DNA from: Selaginella tamariscina
Taxonomy: Eukaryota > Streptophyta > Lycopodiopsida > Selaginellales > Selaginellaceae
Reading direction: 5' to 3'
Length of the DNA: 64,000 bases
NCBI GenBank assembly: GCA_003024785.1
Contig: PUQB01000373.1
Location: 1-64,000, forward strand
The notes under the pieces were generated by a model that saw nothing but the letters and a program-made list of their open reading frames with translations, did not search any database and was not told the origin of the DNA. The stretch's first letter is position 1. Each line of letters starts with the position of its first letter. The translations under genes and the position numbers were made by a program. Positions 12,422-24,199 of the stretch are shown piece by piece.

Positions 12422-13650
12422 TGTTAGAGTTTTTACTCGAAGGGCCAACACGTGGCTGTCAAGTGACCATTTAGCGACATCACCTTATGTGAATAACACT
12501 AAGTCTTCCAAGATGACTTCAAAAGTCTTACTTAGATGCCTAATTAGGTAGGAGATTTAGAGTTCAGCCCTAAGTCCCTTAAAATGACTATCCCTCGAAC
12601 CTTAGGAGGATAACCCAAGTAAACATTCCATCTTAGTACACCTAGACATGTTCATGCCTTAATCGCACAAAGGAGACGTGTGTCGCACATACCTTCATGA
12701 TGGAGCTAAAACATTATCACTTACCCCTGAAGGAATCACCCTCATCCGAGTGTACAACCCCTTTAGGCTGATAAGGGGTACCTTGAACCACGACTAGCCC
12801 CTGAGGGTTCGAGTGGCCAAGTCATATCTTAGACCTAGGGCTAATATTTAATACAGACATGGGTGTGCACCGTAAGCAAACATGAGTGCTCTACTAAGTA
12901 AACTCCTTAAGGCTTGGATCACCTTTAGTACATGACCTTGCGAGTGCCTCATGAAAAAAGCACACCTAATTACGAGACCTAACCTCCATTGGGCTAATGC
13001 TCAAGGCTTAGTACCCTGGTGCAAGTACAAACATGTCTGTTTACTAGAGTATCCAACCCCTTGGCGACAAACCCATGACACAACCTCAAAGGGTGTGCCT
13101 TAAGCGTTATACCATGCATTGTCTAGTTTAGTGTTACATCTTCATGTGACATTATTTCTTACGATGTGGGCTATTATGTCATAGCCCCTTAGATTTAAGA
13201 GTTACATCAAGTGCCATGAACATGACTCCTAAATGTTAACTCTAAAACCCCTTTGTGAATCCTCAAAAAACTCGATAAGAAAAACTTATCGACCAAGATT
13301 AGTTGGACAAAGACACAAAATGTGCCTTGCTTAGTTGTGAGTGTTACTTTTATCTTGATGTGGAGGAGGTTGGACAACCTATGTCCATTGAAATGTGCAG
13401 TTCGATAAAACCTCTCAACCATGGATTCGCCAACGTTAAGGATAGGCTACCCCGAAGGTGAGATGTACCCCTATTGTTTGGAAGTTGAGGCAGCACAATA
13501 GAGGGTTTTACCTTAATGACATAAGCTAGAGCTTGCACTGATGAAAAAATAACAAGCTATGTCATAAACCCAAGAACTCTCCTATATATACCCTACCTTA
13601 TTTATGTGAAAAAGGCCCCCCTCCCCCCTCTTTTCCTAATTGTGTAACTA
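12422..13650 (+). repeat. Decayed near-full-length LTR of the 57-64 kb family
   Basis: It aligns block by block with the LTR at 57.29-58.7 kb: 'gggccaacacgtggct', 'ccttaggaggataacccaag', 'ggagacgtgtgt', 'ataaggggtaccttgaacca', 'ttcgccaacgttaaggatag' and 'ctaccccgaaggtg'. Many substitutions (C to T and G to A are frequent) suggest an old, methylation-decayed copy. No coding sequence is present. Confidence 0.8.
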
Positions 13651-13837
13651 AACTAGCATGGAATGTCAACCCCTTAGTTAACGAGATGAGTTTTCACCTA
13701 ATCTAACTCCTACCTCTAAACCCTACTCGAGGGGTTGGGGATTTTACTATGACTATGTGCGTTATCATGTCGAAACAACTCAAGCAAACTAATATAAAAC
13801 ACATTATGAGTTAATATCTTAACAATGTCCCAGGGGT

Positions 13838-13870
13838 TTAGGGTTTACTAAACCCTAAACCCTAAACCAG
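13838..13870. repeat. Short interstitial telomere-like repeat
   Basis: Facing TTTAGGG and CCCTAAA units occur within about 30 bp ('ggtttagggtttactaaacc' then CCCTAAA). Too short to be a telomere remnant with confidence; it lies in LTR-relic DNA. Confidence 0.5.
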
Positions 13871-13965
13871 GGGATGTTGTGTAACACATTCAACTCTTAA
13901 CTTATGATGCTACACTACACTATTGCTCCTGCCCCCCCCCCCCAATTTGTAAGTATTAAACAAGT

Positions 13966-14370
13966 GGGCTGGCCCCCAGGAGATGTGCGAGGATTGCGCT
14001 GTGCATGTGCCATTCGAAGAGCACTTCAAGCTCAAGGTTATGAAGAGGACGAATAGCCATGAGAGGGCTAGGAAGAAGGCCACGGAGCTCATTGCCAATG
14101 TGGACACCTACGAGCCTTACAACGGGGTTGTTGACGTTTGAGGGGTTAGTGTGTTGCAGGGGTGTCGATGTCAAGGCTTTGTCCTTGTGTCTGGGTTTGT
14201 TTGGTTTTCACGGTCTGGAGATCTTTCTTCTTCTTCTCTTGTGTCAATAAATGGTATCGAGTTGGGTCGTGTGTCTCGTTTGCATTTGCTGCAGTCATTG
14301 TTGGCTCGGACGGCTGTCATGGTTGGTATTCCTTGCAACCGTCCATTTGTCGTGTTCATTGGCGTACATT
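13966..14370 (+). other. Captured gene fragment (unrecognised) inside repeat
   Basis: GC-rich sequence unlike its AT-rich surroundings splits a retroelement repeat. The plus strand reads open from about 13966 to a stop near 14140. It includes 'MCEDCAVHVPFEEHFKLKVM' and ends '...NGVVDV', followed by sequence resembling a 3' untranslated region with 'caataaa' at 14245. That looks like the last exon and 3' UTR of an ordinary gene carried by an element. I do not recognise the family. Confidence 0.45.
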
Positions 14371-14759
14371 CTAATATCACAAAATCTCTATGCCAAATGT
14401 TATTCACTTGGATTAAGAACTAGACCTAACCCCTAATTATTGATACTTTTAAGACTTCTCTAAGGGTGTAGGTTTCAATTCCTAAGTGCATTACAAAAAT
14501 TGTGTATATGCCCTAATTATTTTTCATGCATGTTACTAAGTGTAAAGTCTGGGGTTGCGTAGTGTGAAAATAAACACTATGACACCATTTGTGTGGCCCA
14601 TACCTCATTATGAACCCTTATGAAAATGGTAAATATGTCAATTGTGAATATGTATGAAAATGGTAAAGATGTCAAGAATCCATACTCACAATTGGACAAG
14701 TGCTCACCTTGTTAATCAATATGCATACCCTACTTAGCTATAAATGTTATTTTTAACTT

Positions 14760-15110
14760 GGTGAAAAGGAGGAAGCTAAAGCAAGTCCTTGACATTTAGT
14801 GAAACGTGTATTGAAACAAGACCTTTCATGTGTGTGAATGAATTATCAAAAAAAAAGAATTAACTAACTTTTTGGATGTAATGTACTCAAATTTAATAAT
14901 GAAAATTCATCACTAATAAGGGTAGGTTAATTTTGAAGGTGTGACATACTTACATAAGCAAGAAGTTTGAGTGGCACAAAGGATGTGTCTTGATGACAAA
15001 GTTAGGCTTATGGTAATAGGAACCAAAAACTTCTCAGTCTTTGGCATGTTCACCCCCATACCCACCTTACCTTATTTTCTTGATGAAAGATACCCTTTAT
15101 AACCCCTTGT
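14760..15110 (+). repeat. Very decayed LTR fragment
   Basis: The order 'gaaacaagacctttcatg', 'gtaggttaattttgaaggtg', 'gtgtcttgatgac' and 'accttaccttatttt' parallels the LTR end near 58.44-58.64 kb. Divergence is high. It would be the third relic of this family in the 10.7-15.1 kb cluster. Confidence 0.5.
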
Positions 15111-15871
15111 ATAACATATCATTGTATAACATATCATTGGGGTGGTCTATTATGCATAGTCATTAGACATTATTGATGGAAGTTTGTCATTAGACATTAT
15201 GAGCCTCATGCCCTATAACTCCATAATTTTGACATTTTGGCATTTTACATTCATTTTCAATATGTCCTTCATTTTGGCAAACATGAGTACTCTAACTCCC
15301 TCTTATGCACTTTGTGCATTTTCTCTTATTTCTCATTTTTCATATTCACATCAGCTTTAAGATATGGTTGCACTATTATTTCCAACTTTTATGAATATGT
15401 TATTAATTTATCCAAATCATGTGACTTGTAAACCTTTTCATAATTCACTTAGATACCACTTCTTAATAAGATTGTCCAAAATTTTACGAAGTTCACATTA
15501 GTTATATATTCATTTCAATCGTCATTAATGGTTTTGATCACACTCTATTGTAACAATGCTATGGGGTCTCATTTATGATATTTTATATTTTTGAATATTA
15601 TCAATAAGCTGGTATAATATGTAATTGGTTAAACACTATTGTAATATTAATCAATTGCATCTACTTTTAATATAATAAGAACATCACAACATTTATATGT
15701 TGTATAGGATTCTCATGGTTTAGTCCATAAAATGGTTTTAATATCACCTTTTTTCTTTTCGCCTTATGTATATGTACTTACTTTATAAATGTATATGTAG
15801 ACACACACACACACAGATATATATATATATATTTTCTGTGTATAATTTACATTTAAGTGCTTTAAAGGGAG
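15111..15871. other. AT-rich spacer downstream of GDSL copy 1
   Basis: AT-rich, no gene seen. A tandem 'gtataacatatcattg' duplication lies near 15110-15140, and CA/TA microsatellites near 15800-15830. Confidence 0.4.
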
Positions 15872-17011
15872 TTAAATGAACAAGAGCATACTCAGGCCAA
15901 ACAAAAGAAAACTCGGAGAATATAAACCAACTGCACCAGACTGGGAAGGAGCTGGAGCTGGAGCTGGAGCATATCCAAATCTTCTTGGACTCAACCTGGG
16001 ACTGGGAGCATAAGTAGACGCTGGTGTACTTTCAACCAGCTGCATGATATTGTACGGCCGGGCATACTTCGTACTGCCATACAGCAGGTCGGTTGCCATA
16101 ACTTGGTAACTGTGCTCACTCAGGTGACAAGCATCCCAGAAGAGGTACTTGTGAGGATTCTCACATACGCCCCTCTCTGCGTGGCTAATAGGCCCTCCTT
16201 TGATCGGGCTGCAGTGTGGGCAACACTCACGCCGGGCTTCCGTAAATCCGTACAGACTAGGGCGAGCTAGCATCTTCACCATCCTTTTGTGGGTATCTCC
16301 AATGGTAAGCATGAAGTCCGGGTACTGTTTAGCTAGCATACGGACGATCGTTTCCACATCTGAGTTGTACCATTTCACCACTTGGTTAAACATGCCGTGC
16401 AGGAGATAGTAGTCCTTGAAGAGCGGTAACGAGCCGAGCGGACCGACTGTGGACAGCAGAACTTTCCTGAACCCCTGACTGTACATCTTAGTCAGTGACT
16501 CGGTGAGTGTAAACTTCATTTCTTCCTGGTGGGTCGAAGATTGGTTTATGAACAAGTCGTTGCTACCGATCGAAATGATGACTAGCCAGTCTTTAATGTG
16601 GTGCCGCGGGATCCTGTGGCTGATTTCTTCTAGCTGCTGCACCTGCTCTACAAAGGAGACTACGCCCCACTCCCTACGTGTTTCAGGGAGTATGCCAGCT
16701 CCAGCAGACGCCATGTCCAGGCTGAGTGGCAGTTCTTCTTCGTATCTCACCTCCAGGTAAGGTCTGGGACGTGGTAAACCCAGCTCTCTACTCAATATAT
16801 CAGGAATTACGTCACCGTTACTACAGCGATCTTCATGGTAAGGAGCATAGCTACAGTTTGAGATGGAATGCTTCAGGTACTTGTTCGTTCCGATGTCAAA
16901 AGTAGAGTCGCCCAAGAACACTATGCCTTTGGCTGAACTCTGGGTCTCTGTTGCTCCTATACATGTTGTAAGGAGAAGAGTACACACGATAAGGACCAGC
17001 GGCTTTCTCAT
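15872..17011 (-). CDS. GDSL esterase/lipase, intronless (copy 1)
   Basis: SGNH-fold serine hydrolase acting on ester bonds, secreted. It is a single 379-codon exon. It has a signal peptide (MRKPLVLIVCTLLLTTC), block I 'FLGDSTFDIGTN' with the catalytic Ser, the block II Gly in 'ASAGAGIL', block III 'SIGSNDLF' with the catalytic Asn, and block V 'WDACHLS' giving the catalytic Asp and His. The C-terminus has a Pro/Ala tail (PAPAPAPS) and then a hydrophobic end (SFLLFGLSMLLFI), which suggests a GPI anchor or membrane tether. It lacks the introns common in plant GDSL genes. It is an inverted, close copy of the gene at 34438. A TATA box lies only about 30 bp before the start codon. Confidence 0.93.
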   Translation of the reverse strand: MRKPLVLIVCTLLLTTCIGATETQSSAKGIVFLGDSTFDIGTNKYLKHSISNCSYAPYHEDRCSNGDVIPDILSRELGLPRPRPYLEVRYEEELPLSLDMASAGAGILPETRREWGVVSFVEQVQQLEEISHRIPRHHIKDWLVIISIGSNDLFINQSSTHQEEMKFTLTESLTKMYSQGFRKVLLSTVGPLGSLPLFKDYYLLHGMFNQVVKWYNSDVETIVRMLAKQYPDFMLTIGDTHKRMVKMLARPSLYGFTEARRECCPHCSPIKGGPISHAERGVCENPHKYLFWDACHLSEHSYQVMATDLLYGSTKYARPYNIMQLVESTPASTYAPSPRLSPRRFGYAPAPAPAPSQSGAVGLYSPSFLLFGLSMLLFI

Positions 17012-17040
17012 GCTTGGTCCTTAACATACCTAGTTCGCTC

Positions 17041-17048
17041 TTTTATAT
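17041..17048 (-). promoter_or_regulatory. TATA box of GDSL copy 1
   Basis: Minus-strand ATATAAAA sits about 30 bp upstream of the ATG. The flanking sequence, with 'gaactaggtatgttaag' just before the start, is conserved with copy 2. Confidence 0.7.
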
Positions 17049-17059
17049 CCCCACTCTGA

Positions 17060-19730
17060 CACCAATAGTACAATGTAGGTATGACCTTTATTCAAATTTA
17101 AATTAAATGATATACTAGGTCATCTTCATTTCTATAATGTATATACATCTTTATATATATATATATATGTATATACCTGTCCATACACCATCAATTAAAT
17201 TATCATATAATTGATCGATGGTAATAAACCGTATTAATATCTTAATATCTTAATAATGCATTATAATTAAATATTTAAAGTTTATTAAATTATATCTAAT
17301 AATATAAATTTTTAAAAATATATCTAATATATTTCTGGCAGGCATATTTTAAATAAATAGTTTAATACCTGCTGACACATCGCCCAAATTTACAGTACGT
17401 AGTTTTATAATACTCACACATATTATATATGTGTGTGTACAGTGGTTAAATTTTATGTTAAACATTAAAAACAAGAAAAATGTTCTTCCATTTACCTTCA
17501 ATATATAAATAGTGTTTTGTCCAATTATTAATCTCTCCCCCCCCCCCCCTCTCACACGCACGCACACGCACACGCACTGCTATACACACACGTACTGAAT
17601 AAAGTATATATATTCCAAACAATAATTCGTTCTGTTTTCTGGTAATGCTTTTCTCTACAGGAAGGTACATAGCCTGTATCAAGCTTTATGCTTTTTTAAA
17701 GGCAGGAATGACAAACACATTGTTGGATCCTGGATGCATATATATATATATATATAACTGTTCATCTTCACTCTAAAAGATCCAATGGCTAGAAGTTGTG
17801 TATTTGTTACTCTTTAGTTAAACTTTAAGCTAGAAAATCTCTTTTATGTTCGTGCCAATGTAACCTAATATGTTATACATGTCCATGGAAACTCTTTTAA
17901 GTATATATTATAAATATATTAATATATAATATTGTAAGGTTACCTTACAATATTAATATACAGATACACTCTGTTCTCTGACTTCTCCCGTTTCTAGATG
18001 TAAGCAATATATATATATATATATATAACCTATATGTGTGTATTAGAACAATATACATATATACACATTATATGCGCTCTTTTCACAAATCATATTTTAT
18101 TAACTGATTGGCCTGTGTGATGTAGGGGACACTTGCAGAATGGGCCCCCGTTAGTACATGTATATAGAATTAAAAAGAATTAATATTTCTCTTATAATTT
18201 TTTCAATTAACATGTACTAAAACCTATTACATAGCATTTAAATAAGAAAACAGATTAATTCAAAAATGCGTTAACTCTATAAAATTTATATTTTAATTCA
18301 TAAAGAATTCATGTTTAATTTTTATTTTCTTTCCTACGTTATAATAATAATACATGTGAGGGCCCCATTGTGCAAACTAGTCATGATGTAGATTTATAAA
18401 TCATTAATATACGGTTAACACATTTTATATTTATAATGAAATATGTAAATTAAATTAAACTGTATGTAAGAAATATTTATTAGAATAAAAAATTTAAAAA
18501 GATACATGGCAAAAAGACTTAATTAGAATTAGTTTTAATTTTAATAAAAAAAAACCTCTTATATGTATAATATGGTAATATTTTTCTTTTCTTAAAGTTT
18601 ATATACTTGTTAAACTTTGTTAACTGATGTAGATGTCACGTACGGTCCTGATGGGCCATACTCACACCACGTGTGATTTAGGGTTAAACCGTAAAGAAAA
18701 AGAGTAAAAGTGGTGGGTAAAACCACACACTCTGAAGTGGACACATTGTGGGATAGATGGTAACAGGGTACCGACACTTGGCTAACTTCTATTGACTCAC
18801 GGATATGCGGCAGTCTGTTGTTACGAGTTCAAAAACCAATATCGGTTTGGTTATCCCAAGAAGACAAATCGAGATTCGGCATCCGATTTTACGTTGCCAT
18901 TTTGAAGCATATTCCGTTTTTGCGTTTGTAGGGTATATTCCGCTCGGTTTGGGGTTTATGCAAGGGTACATTAGGTTTCTTTGTTCTTGTTGTCGGCAGG
19001 CGATTCTAAGAAGTATAGGCGATTTCAATGCTCGGATGATCTGTAGTTCGTGTTCAGAGCGGGCGATTCACGATTTCTTTGTAGAATCTGAACTTTCTTG
19101 CTCGATTCTTGAAGAAAAATCTGTGTTTCAGGTGAAGAATCGGATTCTTGAAGCAAAATCTGTTTTTCAGGTGAAGAATCCTCAGACTATCGTTCCAGGT
19201 GAAAACTATTAGTGATTTTTGAAGAGAGGATTGTTTTAAGCTCGGAAGTGAAGGGTTTTTGAAGAAAATCCGTGAAAATTGCGCGGCTTCTTTCTCAGAT
19301 ACTCAATTCCAAGCTTTCAAGCTGCTAAAATCTTCACCTTTGTCTCGGATCGTGCAGCGCTGGTTGATTTCTATGAAAGAATTTGTATTGCGAATCATCA
19401 GAGAGGTGAGGTGAAGATCTTCTTGGATTGTAGAGCGGCGCATCGGAATGAGGTGAACCGATAGGGAAATCTTCATCTTCGGGGTGAATCGGTGGTTTCT
19501 TGGTCGTCGACGCATTGAAATGAGGTGAGCCGAGGTTGAATCTGTGATTATGCGGGGGAATGCGGTAAGCCATGGCGCAGGAGTCCGGGAATCCGGGGCG
19601 TCAGTGCGATCTTTGATCCGGAGATGCGACGGAAGAATAGTCAGGGTTTGATACTACGGAAGATGATTTCCTGATTCCCGACGGCATTGAGTCCTTGGTG
19701 AGGCGGTGCCGGAAGAGATTCTCTAAGGGT
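17060..19730. other. Spacer and leader of the histidine kinase gene
   Basis: 17.06-18.6 kb is AT-rich and holds TA, CA and C-tract microsatellites. A G-box (CACGTG) with 'tttagggtt' motifs occurs near 18665-18690. From about 18800 to 19730 the sequence is GC-richer. It contains a repeated block ('tttcaggtgaagaatc' at about 19127 and 19167) and GAGGTGA repeats. It is probably the 5' leader, possibly with introns, of the downstream kinase gene. A 135-codon frame at 18805-19212 resembles nothing I know. Confidence 0.45.
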
Positions 19731-20677
19731 ATGAGCGATCACAATGCAGAGATCGAGGGCATGGCAGAGCTGCAAACGCTCGTGAGGAAGGCGAAGCAAA
19801 TCCGGAAGAACAGGGAGGATTTGACTGTGGGCAAGCAGGTATTTGGCGAAGACTTTGAGGATTTCCGCTGGCACCGGCACAGATTACAGGTAGTATGGAT
19901 AAGCACATTCTTTGCTGTGCTTTTTTCAGTGAGGTTTGCGTTGGAGCTTTCTACAATCGAATTGGCAGCTCCGTTTCTAGTCTGCTCTCTCGTTTCTCTG
20001 GTTCTTCTCTATCTACTCATCTCGGATTATGCCAGCAGTAGGCGCGCTTGCTATAGAGTCTGGCCGGTTCTAGTTCTTGCAGGGTACACATCTTGGCACT
20101 CGCGGAAGTTCTCTGAAGGTATCCTCACGGGCTGCAATCTGCTTGTGAAGGACACCCTGAGCATCTTCGTGTCAGCAGCTTTCCTACGCTCCTGGGGTAT
20201 GCACCCCTCATGAGCATGGAGGTTTCATACGATCTTTGTGGTATTACACTTGGGGTACTTGTATCGGTGGCAATCTATCTCGGGACTGCTTCTTATGCTT
20301 TGGTTCTTTCACCAGCTGTGTTCCTGACTAGCTGCGTGCTCACACACAGGTGCTACCAGTCCGAGAAGGAGCGGTATGAGTCCGAGAAGGAACTGTTTAG
20401 TTTGGTTCTGTCTCTGGAGAGGGCGGCTTTCTGTGCAAGACAGAAGGAAAGTAAAGCAACCAAGAAACTGAAGCAGGTAGAGAGCGATTGCATGGACAGG
20501 ATCACAAAAATGCGGCAATACATTAGCTATATATTTCATGAAATTCGAGGTAAGTCTCTGCGTGTGTGTGTGGGTGTGTGCACGTGTGCGTGTGTCTGTG
20601 CATGTGCGCGCGTGTGTTTGTGCACACACATAGACGTGCTGGTGTACGTTGTGTGTGTGTGCTTATACCCACCCACC

Positions 20678-20709
<32 letters not shown>

Positions 20710-23700
20710 TATATAATTTTGTAAATATACTCTGTTGTGTATGTTCAGTGTTGACGCCTTTGTGTTTTCCTGCAGTGCCTTTTAATGCTGTGATGCTTGG
20801 AATCGGTCACCTTCTAGCAGAGAATCCTACTGAGAAGCAAGAAGAAGCTTTGACTATGATGAACTTATCAGCCTCATCTATGATTCAAATCCTCAACGAT
20901 GAGCTTGAGATGGGTAAGGACTTGTGTATGTGTCAGCGTGTGAGAAAGAGAGAGAGACAGAGAGAGGGAGATGTATTCTTCCGTAGTATTTATATAACCA
21001 TTATTTAATGTAACTATGCTATATATAGGAAACGATTATGTAGTTACACTGTATAATGATTTCATACTAGCTGGCTGGTTCAAAGATAATTTCTGAACTA
21101 CAGGGAAGATAGAGTCTGGGAACTTGCAGCTAGAGAAGCAACCATTCAACATGGGTGAGCTCGTGCGCTCTTTGATCTGGGAATTCAAAGAGACCCTGGA
21201 GTCTAAAGGCCTTGAATTCTCCTTGTGTGTTGATCAATCCACGAGGGAGTTTTTATCGTCACGTAACCTCCTTGGGGATAAGCATAGGATAAAACAGGTA
21301 CAAATTAAACTAGTGTTTATTATAGTTTGTATGGCGCAATGGCCATATTTTATAACATAAAATGTTTGATAATGGCCTTAGCTCATGCTTAGTGTCTTTG
21401 TCAAATAGGTCCTGGCCAACTATTTGTCAAATGCGGCGAAGTTTACTCCTCGTGGTGGTAAAGTTGCACTTCGCTTAGTTTGGAATAGATTAGATGGGGA
21501 GACGTCAGAGATGGGAAAGGGCACTGTTGCAAATGTGACAGTGTCGGTTGAGGACACAGGAATAGGAATCAGCAAGGAAGACCAGCTTAGATTATTTCAA
21601 CCATATATGCAAGTGCACTCGGACTCGTCTCGGCCTCCAAGTGGTACGGGTCTCGGGTTGTCATTTGCAAAGAGGTAATACCATTTGACTTATTATACAC
21701 ATACACACGTGCGAAGACACACAACTCTGTATACAGATACTAATTCTTTGTTTCAGCCTCACCTGTTATTTTCTCACCTTTTCTGTTTCTTTATCGCTCA
21801 TATTTGACTTTAACGCTGTGTTATGTTCTGGCTAACGATTCTTAGAAAATCCTGCCGTATCTGTCCATCTATATGCTCTCTCTCCCACACGCGCGCGCGT
21901 GCATCTGCACTTGTGTATGTGTGTCATTAGTCAGGTTTTCACGATATGGTAGTGTATATACATCTATAAAATTATACAGATGCACACACATGTATATGCT
22001 TGTGTGTGTGTTAAACGTGAAAAATGGATATGATCGCAGGATTATAGAGTTAGCAGGAGGCAGGATAGAAGTATCGTCGGAGGTTGGCAAGGGTAGTGTA
22101 TTTCATTCACGATACCGTTTGAGCTTCTGGATTTAGAAGTAAGAGCTGTGGAGGAGGCACTTGTAGACAGGTTTGATCTCCCCCTCCAGAATCGTCTCTT
22201 TCTAGATACAAGTGCAACCAAATCCCCAAGGTAATGATAATCTCTCTCGCTCTCTCTCTCACACACATGCACACACGCACAAAATACAGCATTATTCAAG
22301 GATGTATTATGAGCAGTCCTTCGAGTTCGAGGCATTTTAGAGTGTTAATAGTAGAAGACAATCAGGTGAATAGAAGACTTTTGAAGATGTTAGTAGCCAG
22401 TTTCAACATTGATTGTGATGCTGCTGAGGATGGTAAAGAGGCGGTCGAGCTATGTAGAAGTGGTGCTCACTATGATATGATCTTAATCGATAAGGAAATG
22501 CCAGTAATGGATGGCCATGAGGTATGTCCCTTTTACACTACGTGTAAGTATAGATAGTAAGTAGCAATTTCAACAAGATGTTTATAGCAGACATACTTTG
22601 CTTCTCATATAGTTTATTTACAAGTTTTAGTGAATAGATGTGCTAATTTTTGAACACATCTATTGACTATCAGTTCTTAATTTGCTGTTTTCTCATTATT
22701 TAATGTTTTATACATCTATGTCAGTTTATGGCTACGCTAGTTTTTGTAATTACGCTTGAGGACGACTTTTATTGTTTGTTTTCTAGTGTATACAGTGTGT
22801 ATAGTTGACATGTTTATGTCGTTATACATCTTAATCAATTTCCGTTTCTAGTCTATGATTATTTCAGTTTATAGCTTGCTACTTGACATGTTGTGTTTAT
22901 AGCTTTATAGTCTACTCTATTCATCTAGTTCAATACCTCTGTTTGACGTGTTTATAGTTCTCTATGATCTACAGTGTCTTTATCTAGTTATAGCTCCCAT
23001 TGTCTTATAGTTGTATAGTTTGTTTATTGTTTTCCAAGCTATAATTTTGTAGCTCATAAACTATGATTTTAAAAAAGTTCATTGGTTTAGTGTTTATTTA
23101 TTTGGTGTTTACAGTTGGCATTTTAGACAGTCATAGTTTAGTTTTATATGTTGTTTACCTAGTTCAATGTGAAGGTTATTTTGAGTTTACAGTTTGTTAT
23201 ATTAGATAATGTTATTATTTTATGGTACAGTTGACAATATGTATGTTTATGTTGTTGCATGTTTATAGTTGGTATTCTAGTTTATACACTATCAACAGCA
23301 CCATTTGTGTAACATTGTAGTTTGTTCCGACCAGTTTATTGCTTGTTTTAGCTATGATCTGTTTCCTTCAATATTCATGAATGTATATATATGTATGTAT
23401 ATAGATAGTTAGAGAGAGAGAGAGAGAGATGTGCGTGTGTGTGTACTGCTCATTATGCTTTAGTTTATATGTTCCCTTTATTGTTTGCTTGTTTATAGCT
23501 ATATACTTTATTCTGTGTTCGTGTGTGTGTGTTTGTGCCTGTCTGCGTGCGTGTGTTATAGTAGTGTACTCTTTTTACTTCCATATAGATATACCTATTC
23601 GCATATGTGCTCAGGTTACACTTAGTTTATTTTGTTTTCCAATTTATGTAGTTTGTTATGTTTTATTAATTTAGTGATTTATTCATACAGAGACGTAGTA

Positions 23701-23998
23701 CACAGATATATCCAGTTGCATACATCTCTCTCTTTACATGTACGTAGTATGTTTATGTTTGTTTAGACGTTACATAATTTAATATAATTTGTATATGCAG
23801 GCAACAAGGGAGATAAGGGCAATGGGTATAAAGACAACCATCGTGGGATTGACGGGGAACGCCTTGGAGAGCGACAAGAACCAGTTTTTAGCAGCGGGAG
23901 TGGACGATTTCTTCACCAAGCCAATCACAAGGCCGCAATTGTTAAGGCTTTTGGAGAAGCACGGATTAGTTGAATCGAGGAATGGTACTGACACGTAA
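19731..23998 (+). CDS. Membrane hybrid histidine kinase with receiver domain
   Basis: Two-component sensor kinase: a histidine autophosphorylates and passes the phosphate to an aspartate in the fused receiver. Exons read 19731-20549, 20776-20913, 21104-21297, 21409-21674, 22040-22230, 22290-22521 and 23801-23998. The N-terminus has several hydrophobic segments (about 19900-20345). A long charged helix follows, then the H-box 'IFHEIR', N-box 'NYLSNAAKFT', G1 'DTGIGI' and G2 'GTGLGL'. The receiver has 'VEDN', 'LIDKEMP' (phospho-Asp), 'GLTGNA' and 'TKPI'. The start is the first ATG in the open frame. Two frameshifts are needed: one near 20200-20212, and one near 22103 where 'SFTIPFEL' is reached only by a frame change. 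I see no CHASE or PAS domain, so the ligand is unknown; it is not an obvious cytokinin or ethylene receptor. Confidence 0.85.
22522..23800 (+). other. Long T-rich intron in the receiver domain
   Basis: A 1.28-kb intron, much longer than the others in this gene, splits the receiver domain just after the phospho-Asp loop (GHE|ATRE). It is built largely from variants of 'tagtttatagtt', giving a degenerate repetitive texture, plus GA and TG microsatellites near 23410-23560. No coding content is seen. Confidence 0.7.
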
Positions 23999-24159
23999 TA
24001 CAGGTGAGCATGGTTCCTTTGTTTTTTTTAAATCGTTCAAGAGGAGGATTGTATAGCTGAGCTTAGTTTGTTCAGTTTCTTTTGTAGTATAATCGTAAGA
24101 TGTATATTCTGGAACCCATTTCATTAATATATGTACATACATATACATACATATATATG

Positions 24160-24199
<40 letters not shown>

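Noticed and set aside
13838-13870. Telomere remnant
   Set aside because: Only a few TTTAGGG/CCCTAAA units; such motifs are common in plant promoters and elements.
10700-15110. One complete LTR element
   Set aside because: Repeat order and missing PBS, PPT and coding motifs indicate separate decayed fragments rather than one element.
18805-19212. 135-codon plus frame before the kinase
   Set aside because: It contains an internal repeat and no recognised domain; more likely 5' leader than a separate gene.
20309-20708. Minus frames opposite the kinase
   Set aside because: Shadow frames over a real exon and its TG/CA-rich intron.
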